This document shows, piece after piece, positions 55,876 to 63,456 of a stretch of 64,000 bases of DNA. The stretch is taken from the NCBI RefSeq assembly GCF_003696285.1, contig NZ_RFFL01000008.1:1-64000 (forward strand). Reading direction: 5' to 3'. This DNA is from Stutzerimonas nitrititolerans. Its GTDB lineage: Bacteria > Pseudomonadota > Gammaproteobacteria > Pseudomonadales > Pseudomonadaceae. The position numbers were made by a program, and so were the translations under genes. The notes below the pieces were generated by a model. That model was not told the DNA's origin. It saw nothing but the letters and a program-made list of their open reading frames with translations, and ran no database searches. The first letter of the stretch is position 1, and every line of letters starts with the position of its first letter.

Positions 55876-56150
55876 GCGAAGAATCGAAGGTCACCACCAA
55901 GCGCTTCATCGCCGGCGCCGTATGCCCGGCATGCAGCGCGGCGGACAGCATCAAGATGTGGGACGTCGATGGCGTTCCGCACCGCGAATGCGTGGTTTGC
56001 GGCTATGCCGACACGCTCAATGAACAGGGCCAGTCGGTGCCTTCGGAGCTGGGCACGCGGGTCAACCAGATCAAGCCGAAGACGGCCGATCCACAGGTGC
56101 AAGCGGTGCAGTTCTTCCCCAATCCGAAGCTGAAGAAAAAAACCGACTGA
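55872..56150 (+). CDS. YheV-family zinc-ribbon protein
   Basis: The 92-residue protein carries a four-Cys zinc-ribbon (VCPACSAAD and ECVVCGYADT) and a basic tail. YheV-like genes directly follow prlC in many gammaproteobacteria, and the ATGA overlap suggests coupled translation. The function is unknown; metal binding is predicted from the cysteines. Confidence 0.9.
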   Translation: MSEESKVTTKRFIAGAVCPACSAADSIKMWDVDGVPHRECVVCGYADTLNEQGQSVPSELGTRVNQIKPKTADPQVQAVQFFPNPKLKKKTD

Positions 56151-56168
56151 TCGACCGGGAGCCTCGTC

Positions 56169-56942
56169 ATGTGGCATCTCACCTGTGGCGATCTTGCCGC
56201 CGATAGCGTTCGGCGGCTGCTGGGCGAAGGCGACGGCGAAGCGGTGCGGGTCCTGCGCGACGATCTGGCCGTCGGGCCGCTTGCCGATATTGAATCTCCA
56301 CCCTGTGCGGGGCGCGTGGCGTTCTGGGAAGGCGTCTGGCCGGCCGCTCTGGCACCACGCCCGGATTTCGCCTCAGGCCTCGCCGATGATGCCGAGTGGC
56401 TGGCAGGGCTGGCCAGCCAGCCGCGCCCGGTGACGGTCTGGCACGGTGACAGCGCTTCCGAACAGCTGCTGCTGGCCCGCGTGGCGGCAGCCCTGGAAGG
56501 CTCGTCGCTGCCGTTCCGGGAAGTCCCATGTGGCACCGGCGACAGTCGCGTCGGTCCGCGCATGGCGGTGTCCATGCATGCGCCGGAAGCGCTGGTGGCG
56601 TTGTATCAGCCGCGTGCCGTCGGGCCTAAGAGGACCGCCGAGCTCGCCAGCCAGTGGCGTGCCGCCGTGCAGGACAACGGGGCGATTCGGCGCTGGGCCG
56701 ATGGGCGTTTCGCAGCCGAGGATCATGCGCGTATCGATGGTCAGCTGTTGGCGGCCTGTGGCGCCGACTGGATGCCGCTGGCCCGAGCCATGGCCGAGGT
56801 GATGAGCCGCTGCGACGGCTTCTTCGCCACCGACCTGTTCCTCTACTGGCGCGCCCGGCAATTGGCGCAGCGCGGGACCATCCAGCTCAGCGACAGCACG
56901 GCTGCCGACTACCGGGGCGTACAAGCGCGTCGCCGCCACTGA
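56169..56942 (+). CDS. DUF1835-domain protein
   Basis: The 257-residue protein matches the DUF1835 pattern at its N-terminus (MWHLTCGDLAADSVRRLL...VRVLRDDLAVGPL and TVWHGDSASEQLLLARV) and has a helical C-terminal part. Its start follows the yheV-like gene by 18 bases with a CGGGAG ribosome-binding site, so it may belong to the prlC operon. No function is known. Confidence 0.75.
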   Translation: MWHLTCGDLAADSVRRLLGEGDGEAVRVLRDDLAVGPLADIESPPCAGRVAFWEGVWPAALAPRPDFASGLADDAEWLAGLASQPRPVTVWHGDSASEQLLLARVAAALEGSSLPFREVPCGTGDSRVGPRMAVSMHAPEALVALYQPRAVGPKRTAELASQWRAAVQDNGAIRRWADGRFAAEDHARIDGQLLAACGADWMPLARAMAEVMSRCDGFFATDLFLYWRARQLAQRGTIQLSDSTAADYRGVQARRRH

Positions 56943-56994
56943 CGCCGCTACGAGTGAGCCTGTACGCGGGCGCGTGATCCAGCCGTGCGGGGCC

Positions 56995-58062
56995 TTACTT
57001 CACTATTTCCGGCGCGGTACCGGCTGGTGCGGGACGTGCGAACAGGCGCTTGAGCTTCATCGCAGGCGCCTCGATCAGGCGCCATGACAGTGCAGCCAGC
57101 ACCAGCGTCGGGACGAAGCTGATCAGGGTCAGCCAGAAGATGCCGATCTCGTGGCCCAGCAGGTAGACCGTCAGTTGCTGGAAAGGGAAGGCGCAGATGT
57201 ACATGCCGTACGAGAAGTCACCGTATTTGCCGAACCGGGCGAGCCAGGGCAACGGCGCATAGGCCAGGTAGATGACCAGGTAGGGCAGCGCTACGGCGTA
57301 GACGACTGGTCCGATGGGCCTGTGGAAGGTCAGTACCAGTGCGAGCACCAGCATGCCGGCGATCCAGCCGCGCCACGGAATGCTGTCGCGGTACAGGTAG
57401 ATCGCCGACCCGGCGTAGTAGAACAGGCCCAGCTGGAAGATGTTCTGCACCAGGAACGAGGTGATCCCGAGCCAGCCGACCAGCCAGAAATGACCCACCG
57501 CGAAAAACGCGATCGGCAGCGCTATCAGGCGCCGGTTGAGAATGCCGGTCAGCCCCATGGCCAGCACGCCTATGTACATCATGACTTCCAGTGGCAGGGT
57601 CCACAGCGAGCCGTTCACCACGTCGGGGTAGATGTTCTGATCGAAGACACCAGGCAGCTCGTAATGCGTGGCCAGGAAGATGTTCAGCAGATACGCCCAA
57701 GTGGTCGATGAGGCGAAATAGTCACCCGTACTTTCGGTCGTCACCAGCGGGCCGATGATGAAGACCGACAGCAACACCGCCAGGGCCAGCGCCGGCAGGA
57801 TGCGTAACGCCCGCTTGATCAGAAAGCTCGTCGGGCTGCTGCTGTTCAGCCAGGACGAGGTGATCAGATAGCCGCTGATGACGAAGAAGATCGACACCGC
57901 GAACGACCCGCCGTTTTCGTAGCCGGTCAGCAGCTCGATCGGCTCCTCGGGTCGGCGCCCGGTCAGCGGATAGCTGTGGACCAGCAACACCAGCGAAGCC
58001 GCGAAGAAACGCAGGAAATCGAAATTGTTTTCCCGGGCGTGCAAAGATCCGTTGAGATGCAT
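56995..58062 (-). CDS. Acyltransferase family 3 (OafA/YrhL-like) membrane protein
   Basis: The 355-residue inner-membrane protein has about ten helices and the acyltransferase-3 motifs NNFDFLRFFAASLVLLVHSYPLTG (catalytic His after helix one) and SIFFVISGYLITSSW. Such proteins O-acetylate LPS, capsule or other glycans. There is no SGNH domain. It interrupts the otherwise conserved prlC-yheV / radical SAM order, which suggests insertion. GGAG lies 6 bases ahead of the ATG. Confidence 0.88.
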   Translation of the reverse strand: MHLNGSLHARENNFDFLRFFAASLVLLVHSYPLTGRRPEEPIELLTGYENGGSFAVSIFFVISGYLITSSWLNSSSPTSFLIKRALRILPALALAVLLSVFIIGPLVTTESTGDYFASSTTWAYLLNIFLATHYELPGVFDQNIYPDVVNGSLWTLPLEVMMYIGVLAMGLTGILNRRLIALPIAFFAVGHFWLVGWLGITSFLVQNIFQLGLFYYAGSAIYLYRDSIPWRGWIAGMLVLALVLTFHRPIGPVVYAVALPYLVIYLAYAPLPWLARFGKYGDFSYGMYICAFPFQQLTVYLLGHEIGIFWLTLISFVPTLVLAALSWRLIEAPAMKLKRLFARPAPAGTAPEIVK

Positions 58063-58259
58063 TGCGCTCTCCGCAACGGCCTTTTCAGCCGTGATTGTTG
58101 TTTTTATTGGGTGAAGGCTTCGTTCGGCCCCGTCTGCAAACGTTCAGCTTCTCCGACCGGCGGTCGTTTCGTTCTCTCGCTTCGGTGTCTCAGCCGGCGC
58201 GATTCCTGGCGTCGAACGACGCTGGTCGGAAGCTGCAGCAGAGGCTGGTCATTCTTTTA

Positions 58260-58279
58260 TACTGTATGCATGAACAGTA
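58260..58279 (+). promoter_or_regulatory. LexA (SOS) operator overlapping a -10 element
   Basis: TACTGTATGCATGAACAGTA fits the LexA consensus CTGT-N8-ACAG exactly in the half sites, with flanking TA on both sides. It overlaps TATACT (58258-58263), a good -10 hexamer for the radical SAM gene that starts 15 bases after the box. LexA bound here would block transcription. From memory, the P. aeruginosa homologue PA0069 is also reported as LexA-controlled. Confidence 0.88.
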
Positions 58280-58293
58280 TTGGAATGCCGATC

Positions 58294-59352
58294 ATGCCTC
58301 AGCCCACGCCACGCGGTCGCGGTACCGCCAGCAACCCGCACAACCGTTTCGCCCCGACCCGGAGCGAGGCCTACGACGATGGCTGGGAGCAGGAGGTGCC
58401 GCCGACGCGCGCCACCGAGGTACGCAGCGAGACGGCCAAGACCGTCATCACCCGCAACCAGTCGCCGGATGTCGGCTTCGATCGTTCGGTAAATCCCTAC
58501 CGTGGCTGCGAACATGGTTGCATCTACTGTTTCGCGCGACCCAGCCATGCCTACTGGGACCTGTCGCCGGGCATCGACTTCGAGACCCGGCTGATCGCCA
58601 AGACCAATCTCGCCGAACGCCTGGAGCAGGAGCTGAGCAAGCCCGGCTACGTGCCGCAACCCATCGCGCTGGGCGTGAACACCGATGCCTATCAGCCGCT
58701 GGAGCGCGAGCAGCGCTTGACCCGCCAGGCGCTGGAAATCCTGCTGCGCTACCGGCACCCCGTGCACATCATCACCAAGGGTTCGCTGGTGCTGCGTGAT
58801 CTGGACCTGCTGGTGCCCTTGGCCGAACAGCGGCTGGTCAGCGTCTCGGTCAGCCTGACCACGCTGGATGACGAGCTCAAGCGCATCATGGAACCCCGCG
58901 CCGCCTCGCCCGCGGCGCGTCTGCGCGTGTTGCGCACCCTGCATCAGGCGGGTGTGCCGGTCAGCGTGATGTGCGCGCCGATGATTCCGATGATCAACGA
59001 CATGGAGCTGGAGCGCATGCTCGAAGCCGCCCGCGAAGCTGGGGCGGCGTCGGCGGGTTACGTGTTGCTGCGCCTGCCCCACGAGCTGGCGGGGCTGTTC
59101 GAGGACTGGCTCGCCGAGCACTTCCCGCAGCGCGCCGGGCACGTGCTGAGTCTGGTGCGCCAGTCGCGCGGCGGCCGAAACAACGACAGCCGTTTCGGCA
59201 GCCGCATGCGCGGCGAGGGACAGTTCGCCGAGCTGCTTGCCCAGCGCTTCCGGCTGGCCTGCAGGCGCCTGGGCTACAACCGTCGCGACCAGAATTTCGG
59301 GCTGGACTGCAGCCGCTTCGCCCCGCCCGGCCAACAGATGAGCCTGTTATAG
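58294..59352 (+). CDS. Radical SAM protein, PA0069/Rv2578c family
   Basis: The 352-residue protein has a radical SAM cluster motif CEHGCIYC (Cys72, Cys76, Cys79) inside the family sequence SVNPYRGCEHGCIYCFARPSH, similar to SplB-like enzymes. The substrate is unknown. I chose the ATG with GGA 9 bases upstream; two earlier ATGs lie in or just after the LexA box, where they would be at or before the predicted transcription start. SOS control suggests a role in DNA damage repair or tolerance, possibly of a photoproduct or modified base; this is inference. Confidence 0.9.
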   Translation: MPQPTPRGRGTASNPHNRFAPTRSEAYDDGWEQEVPPTRATEVRSETAKTVITRNQSPDVGFDRSVNPYRGCEHGCIYCFARPSHAYWDLSPGIDFETRLIAKTNLAERLEQELSKPGYVPQPIALGVNTDAYQPLEREQRLTRQALEILLRYRHPVHIITKGSLVLRDLDLLVPLAEQRLVSVSVSLTTLDDELKRIMEPRAASPAARLRVLRTLHQAGVPVSVMCAPMIPMINDMELERMLEAAREAGAASAGYVLLRLPHELAGLFEDWLAEHFPQRAGHVLSLVRQSRGGRNNDSRFGSRMRGEGQFAELLAQRFRLACRRLGYNRRDQNFGLDCSRFAPPGQQMSLL

Positions 59353-59378
59353 ACGCGTGCGGAGCCTGATCTGCGTAG

Positions 59379-59477
59379 GTGGATGGCCGAAGCCATCCAC
59401 GCGGGCGCCTGGTCCTGCGCTGGGCGCGTTCGGGCTCTGGACTGGACGCGTGGAAAATCGCTACGCGAGTTTTCCAC
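59379..59477. repeat. Two GTGG-hairpin repeats
   Basis: GTGGATGGC-CGAA-GCCATCCAC (59379-59400, preceded by GTAG) and GTGGAAAA...TTTTCCAC (59450-59477, flanked by GACGC and CCTACGC) are inverted relative to each other. They fill the gap after the radical SAM gene and belong to the covarying hairpin family. Confidence 0.8.
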
Positions 59478-59572
59478 CCTACGCATCGCGTGCACGCCGC
59501 TTCGGAACTCTGCGCAGCGCCACGGCACCAACTATGACGGGACGAAGGGCTCCGTTTTGGCTGGAGGCAAGA

Positions 59573-59839
59573 GTGGATTGGATCGACCTGCTGCAATGGC
59601 CGGCGATGGTGGTCACCGTGATCGCGGCGTGGTTGATCGGCTCGCTGCGGCCGGGTCGGCGGACGGTCGGTTTCTGGTGCTTTCTGACCAGCAACCTGCT
59701 CTGGGTCATCTGGGGCTGGCATGCCGGTGCCTGGGCGCTGATCACCCTGCAAGTGTGTCTGGCGGCGATGAACATTCGCGGCGTGAAGAAGAACGACGGC
59801 GGCGCGGCGCGGGCCGAAGCGGCAGCGGACGGCTCTTGA
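59573..59839 (+). CDS. Small SemiSWEET/PQ-loop-like membrane protein
   Basis: The 88-residue protein has three hydrophobic helices (about 8-23, 30-47 and 50-65) and the pattern GFWCFLTSNLLWVIWGWHAGAWALITLQVCLAAMNIRG, which resembles one SemiSWEET unit. It starts with GTG after GGAGG with a 5-base spacer. It precedes the cytochrome oxidase operon but has its stop just before a promoter, so it is probably a separate unit. The transported substrate, if any, is unknown. Confidence 0.65.
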   Translation: MDWIDLLQWPAMVVTVIAAWLIGSLRPGRRTVGFWCFLTSNLLWVIWGWHAGAWALITLQVCLAAMNIRGVKKNDGGAARAEAAADGS

Positions 59840-59867
59840 ATTGCGACTGGGCGATCGCTGTCTATAC
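59840..59867 (+). promoter_or_regulatory. Predicted sigma-70 promoter of the cox operon
   Basis: TTGCGA and TATACT are separated by 16 bases. They lie just after the small membrane protein gene and about 210 bases before coxB, leaving a long leader without an obvious open frame. Confidence 0.6.
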
Positions 59868-60075
59868 TCCGAAACGTAGGGGTACTGAGTGCAATCCGAC
59901 TGTGCGTGCAGGCGAAGGATTGGCCACTGGGGTCTCGGTGGCACAGCCAGAGCAGATCGGTCCGATCGAGAACGTAGCTGAAACCACCGCGGCCATGGCT
60001 TCAGGCCCGGATCAGCCGATTCTCGGCGGAGCGAAGCGGTCGGCGGGATAACAAGAACCATAAGGGGAACCCGCA

Positions 60076-61209
60076 ATGTCTCGACATCCAAAGTTCTGGA
60101 TGAGTCTCGGGCTGTGGCTATTGTTCGGTCAGGCCCATGCTGCCTGGGACGTGAACATGCGAGCCGGTGTCACCGATGTCAGCCGCTCCGTTTTCGACCT
60201 GCACATGGCGATCTTCTGGATCTGCGTGGTGATCGGCGCGCTGGTGTTCGGCGTGATGATCTATTCGATGATCGCGCACCGCCGCTCCAAGCGTCTGCAC
60301 TCGGCAAACTTCCACGAGAACACCAAGGTCGAGGTGCTCTGGACGGTCATTCCCTTGTTGATCCTGGTCGGCATGGCGGTTCCGGCGACTCGAACGCTGA
60401 TCCACATCTACGACTCGACCGAGTCCGACGTCGATATCCAGATCACCGGTTACCAGTGGAAGTGGCACTACAAGTACCTGGGCGAGGACGTGGAGTTCTT
60501 CAGCAATCTCACCACCCCGCGCGACCAGATCAACAACCTGGCGCCCAAGGGTGAGCATTACCTGCTGGAGGTCGATGAGCCGCTGGTGATACCGACCGGG
60601 GCCAAGGTGCGCTTCCTGATCACGGCGGCGGACGTCATCCACTCATGGTGGGTACCGGAGCTGGCGGTGAAGAAGGATGCGATTCCCGGCTTCATCAACG
60701 AATCCTGGACCCGTGTCGAGGAGCCCGGCATCTACCGCGGCCAGTGCACCGAGCTGTGCGGCAAGGACCATGGCTTCATGCCGGTGGTGGTGGATGTCCG
60801 TTCACCGGAAGACTACGCCGCCTGGCTCGGCGAGAAGAAGGCCGAAGCTGCCAAGCTGGCCGAGCTGACCAGCAAGGAATGGACCCTCGAGGAGCTGGTG
60901 GCGCGTGGCGAGAAGGTCTATCAGACCAGCTGCGTGGCGTGCCACCAGGCCAGTGGTGAAGGCATGCCGCCGACCTTCCCTGCGCTCAAGGGCTCGCCGA
61001 TCACTACCGCTGATATCGAGGCGCATATCGATATCGTCGTCAACGGCAAGCCCGGCACGTCCATGGCGGCCTTCGGCAAGCAGCTTTCGGAAGTCGACCT
61101 GGCCGCGGTGATCACCTACGAGCGCAACGCCTGGGGCAACAACACCGGTGAGATGGTCACGCCGAAAGACGTGCTCGACTTCAAACAGGCCGAAGAAGCC
61201 ACCCAATAA
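60076..61209 (+). CDS. coxB: Cytochrome c oxidase subunit II with cytochrome c domain (caa3-like)
   Basis: This subunit receives electrons from cytochrome c at the CuA site in the periplasm. The 377-aa protein has a signal peptide (first about 22), two transmembrane helices, the CuA ligands in GQCTELCGKDHGFMP and a C-terminal fused c-type haem domain (CVACH, 286-290, with the Met ligand in GTSMAAF). The fusion is typical of Pseudomonas aa3 oxidases. The ATG has AAGGGG before it. It is the first gene of coxB-coxA-ctaG-coxC. Confidence 0.95.
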   Translation: MSRHPKFWMSLGLWLLFGQAHAAWDVNMRAGVTDVSRSVFDLHMAIFWICVVIGALVFGVMIYSMIAHRRSKRLHSANFHENTKVEVLWTVIPLLILVGMAVPATRTLIHIYDSTESDVDIQITGYQWKWHYKYLGEDVEFFSNLTTPRDQINNLAPKGEHYLLEVDEPLVIPTGAKVRFLITAADVIHSWWVPELAVKKDAIPGFINESWTRVEEPGIYRGQCTELCGKDHGFMPVVVDVRSPEDYAAWLGEKKAEAAKLAELTSKEWTLEELVARGEKVYQTSCVACHQASGEGMPPTFPALKGSPITTADIEAHIDIVVNGKPGTSMAAFGKQLSEVDLAAVITYERNAWGNNTGEMVTPKDVLDFKQAEEATQ

Positions 61210-61222
61210 GAGGAAGATGGCG

Positions 61223-62851
61223 ATGAGTGCAGTGATCGACGACCATGGTCATGCCGGGCACGACCATCATCACGGCCCGGCCAAGGGCCTCTCGCGCTGG
61301 CTGCTGACCACCAACCACAAGGACATCGGCTCGATGTACCTGTGGTTCAGCTTCTGCGCCTTCCTGCTGGGCGGCTCCTTCGCCATGGTGATCCGCGCCG
61401 AGCTGTTCCAGCCGGGCCTGCAGATCGTGCAGCCGGAATTCTTCAACCAGATGACCACCATGCACGGCCTGGTGATGGTGTTCGGCGCGGTGATGCCGGC
61501 CTTCGTCGGCCTGGCCAACTGGATGATCCCGCTGATGATCGGCGCGCCGGACATGGCCCTGCCGCGGATGAACAACTTCAGCTTCTGGCTGCTGCCGGCG
61601 GCCTTCGGCCTGCTGGTCTCGACGCTGTTCATGGAGGGCGGCGGGCCGAACTTCGGCTGGACCTTCTACGCGCCGCTGTCGACGACCTACGCGCCGGAGT
61701 CGGTGACCTTCTTCATCTTCGCCATCCACCTGATGGGCATCAGCTCGATCATGGGCGCGATCAACGTCATCGCCACGGTGCTCAACCTGCGCGCGCCGGG
61801 CATGACGCTGATGAAGATGCCGCTGTTCGTCTGGACCTGGCTGATCACCGCCTTCCTGCTGATCGCGGTGATGCCGGTGCTGGCCGGCGTGGTGACCATG
61901 ATGCTGATGGACATCCACTTCGGCACCAGCTTCTTCAGCGCGGCGGGCGGCGGCGATCCGGTGCTGTTCCAGCATGTGTTCTGGTTCTTCGGCCATCCCG
62001 AGGTGTACATCATGATCCTGCCGGCGTTCGGCGCGGTCAGCTCGATCATCCCGGCGTTCTCGCGCAAGCCGCTGTTCGGCTACACCTCGATGGTCTACGC
62101 CACCGGCGCCATCGCCTTCCTCTCGTTCATCGTCTGGTCGCACCACATGTTCACCGTCGGCATTCCGCTGACCGGCGAACTCTTCTTCATGTACGCGACC
62201 ATGCTGATCGCCGTGCCGACGGGCGTGAAGGTGTTCAACTGGGTGTCGACAATGTGGCGCGGTTCGCTCACTTTCGAGGCACCGATGCTGTTCGCCGTGG
62301 CCTTCGTCATCCTGTTCTCCATCGGCGGTTTCTCCGGACTGATGCTGGCCATCGCCCCGGCGGACTTCCAGTACCACGACACCTATTTCGTGGTAGCGCA
62401 TTTCCACTACGTGCTGGTGCCCGGCGCGATCTTCGGCATCTTCGCCTCGGCCTACTACTGGCTGCCGAAGTGGACCGGCCACATGTACGACGAAACCCTG
62501 GCCAAGCTGCACTTCTGGATGAGCTTCGTCGGCATGAACCTGGCGTTCTTCCCGATGCACTTCGTCGGGCTGGCCGGCATGCCGCGGCGCATCCCGGACT
62601 ACAACATGATGTTCGCCAACTTCAACATGGTGTCCTCGGTCGGCGCCTTCATGTTCGGCGCCACCCAGCTGCTGTTCCTGTTCATCGTCATCAAGTGCAT
62701 CCGCGGTGGCCCTGCTGCCGCGGCCAAGCCCTGGGACGGTGCCGAAGGGCTGGAATGGAGCGTGCCTTCGCCGGCGCCCTATCACACCTTCACCACGCCG
62801 CCGGATGCGCACACGCTGCACGAGCATCGGACGGGTCCGAAGCATGATTGA
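61223..62851 (+). CDS. coxA: Cytochrome c oxidase subunit I
   Basis: This is the catalytic subunit with haem a, haem a3 and CuB; it reduces O2 and pumps protons. The 542-residue protein has twelve transmembrane helices, the GHPEVYI segment with the cross-linked His/Tyr and pump Glu, HHMF (CuB His pair) and HFHYVLVPG (haem ligands). A His-rich tail (HGHAGHDHHHG) precedes the first helix. The second of two ATGs was chosen because AGAGGAAG is 6 bases ahead. It follows coxB by 13 bases. Confidence 0.96.
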   Translation: MSAVIDDHGHAGHDHHHGPAKGLSRWLLTTNHKDIGSMYLWFSFCAFLLGGSFAMVIRAELFQPGLQIVQPEFFNQMTTMHGLVMVFGAVMPAFVGLANWMIPLMIGAPDMALPRMNNFSFWLLPAAFGLLVSTLFMEGGGPNFGWTFYAPLSTTYAPESVTFFIFAIHLMGISSIMGAINVIATVLNLRAPGMTLMKMPLFVWTWLITAFLLIAVMPVLAGVVTMMLMDIHFGTSFFSAAGGGDPVLFQHVFWFFGHPEVYIMILPAFGAVSSIIPAFSRKPLFGYTSMVYATGAIAFLSFIVWSHHMFTVGIPLTGELFFMYATMLIAVPTGVKVFNWVSTMWRGSLTFEAPMLFAVAFVILFSIGGFSGLMLAIAPADFQYHDTYFVVAHFHYVLVPGAIFGIFASAYYWLPKWTGHMYDETLAKLHFWMSFVGMNLAFFPMHFVGLAGMPRRIPDYNMMFANFNMVSSVGAFMFGATQLLFLFIVIKCIRGGPAAAAKPWDGAEGLEWSVPSPAPYHTFTTPPDAHTLHEHRTGPKHD

Positions 62852-62883
62852 CGACCGGCCGTCGAACGCTGGAGGGAAGCCTC

Positions 62884-63456
62884 ATGAATACTGAGCTACC
62901 GCTTGCCCGTCTGGTCCGCCGCCTGCTGCTGGTGGTGGTGGCGATGTTCGCTTTCGGCTTCGCCCTGGTGCCGATCTACGATGTGATGTGCAAGGCCTTC
63001 GGCATCAACGGCAAGACGGCCGGCGCCTATCAGGGCGCGCAGACGGTGGACGAGGCGCGGGAGGTGCGCGTGCAGTTTCTCGCCACCAATGCCGCCGGGA
63101 TGACCTGGGAATTCGGCCCGGTCGATGATCAGGTCAGGGTGAACCCCGGCGCCAGCCAGGAGATCCGCTTCATCGCCTACAACCCCACCGACAAGCCGAT
63201 GACGGCCCAGGCCGTGCCCAGCGTCTCGCCCTCGAAAGCCGCGGCCTTTTTCCACAAGACCGAATGTTTCTGCTTCACCCAGCAGGTGCTGCAACCGGGC
63301 GAGCGTATCGAGATGCCGGTGCGCTTCATCGTCGACCGCGATCTGCCGGCCGATGTGCACCACCTGACCCTCGCCTACACGTTGTTCGACATCACGTCCA
63401 GCAAGCCACCGGTCGCCGCCTTGTCCGCGACTCCGGCCAAGGAGAGTCTGCAATGA
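62884..63456 (+). CDS. ctaG: Cytochrome c oxidase assembly protein CtaG/Cox11
   Basis: This membrane-anchored copper chaperone inserts CuB into subunit I. The 190-aa protein has one N-terminal helix (about 12-32, then VPIYDVMCKAFG) and the Cu-binding motif CFCF in FHKTECFCFTQQ. GGAGGGAAG precedes the ATG. The stop overlaps the coxC start (ATGA). Confidence 0.95.
   Translation: MNTELPLARLVRRLLLVVVAMFAFGFALVPIYDVMCKAFGINGKTAGAYQGAQTVDEAREVRVQFLATNAAGMTWEFGPVDDQVRVNPGASQEIRFIAYNPTDKPMTAQAVPSVSPSKAAAFFHKTECFCFTQQVLQPGERIEMPVRFIVDRDLPADVHHLTLAYTLFDITSSKPPVAALSATPAKESLQ

Noticed and set aside
58266-58287. Earlier ATG codons as the start of the radical SAM gene
   Set aside because: They lie inside or directly after the LexA box and predicted -10 element, so the mRNA would scarcely include them; the later ATG has a ribosome-binding site.
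61181-62845. Minus-strand frame of 554 codons and a plus-strand alternative frame opposite/within coxA
   Set aside because: coxA is certain with all metal ligands; the others are His/Asp/Arg-rich shadows.
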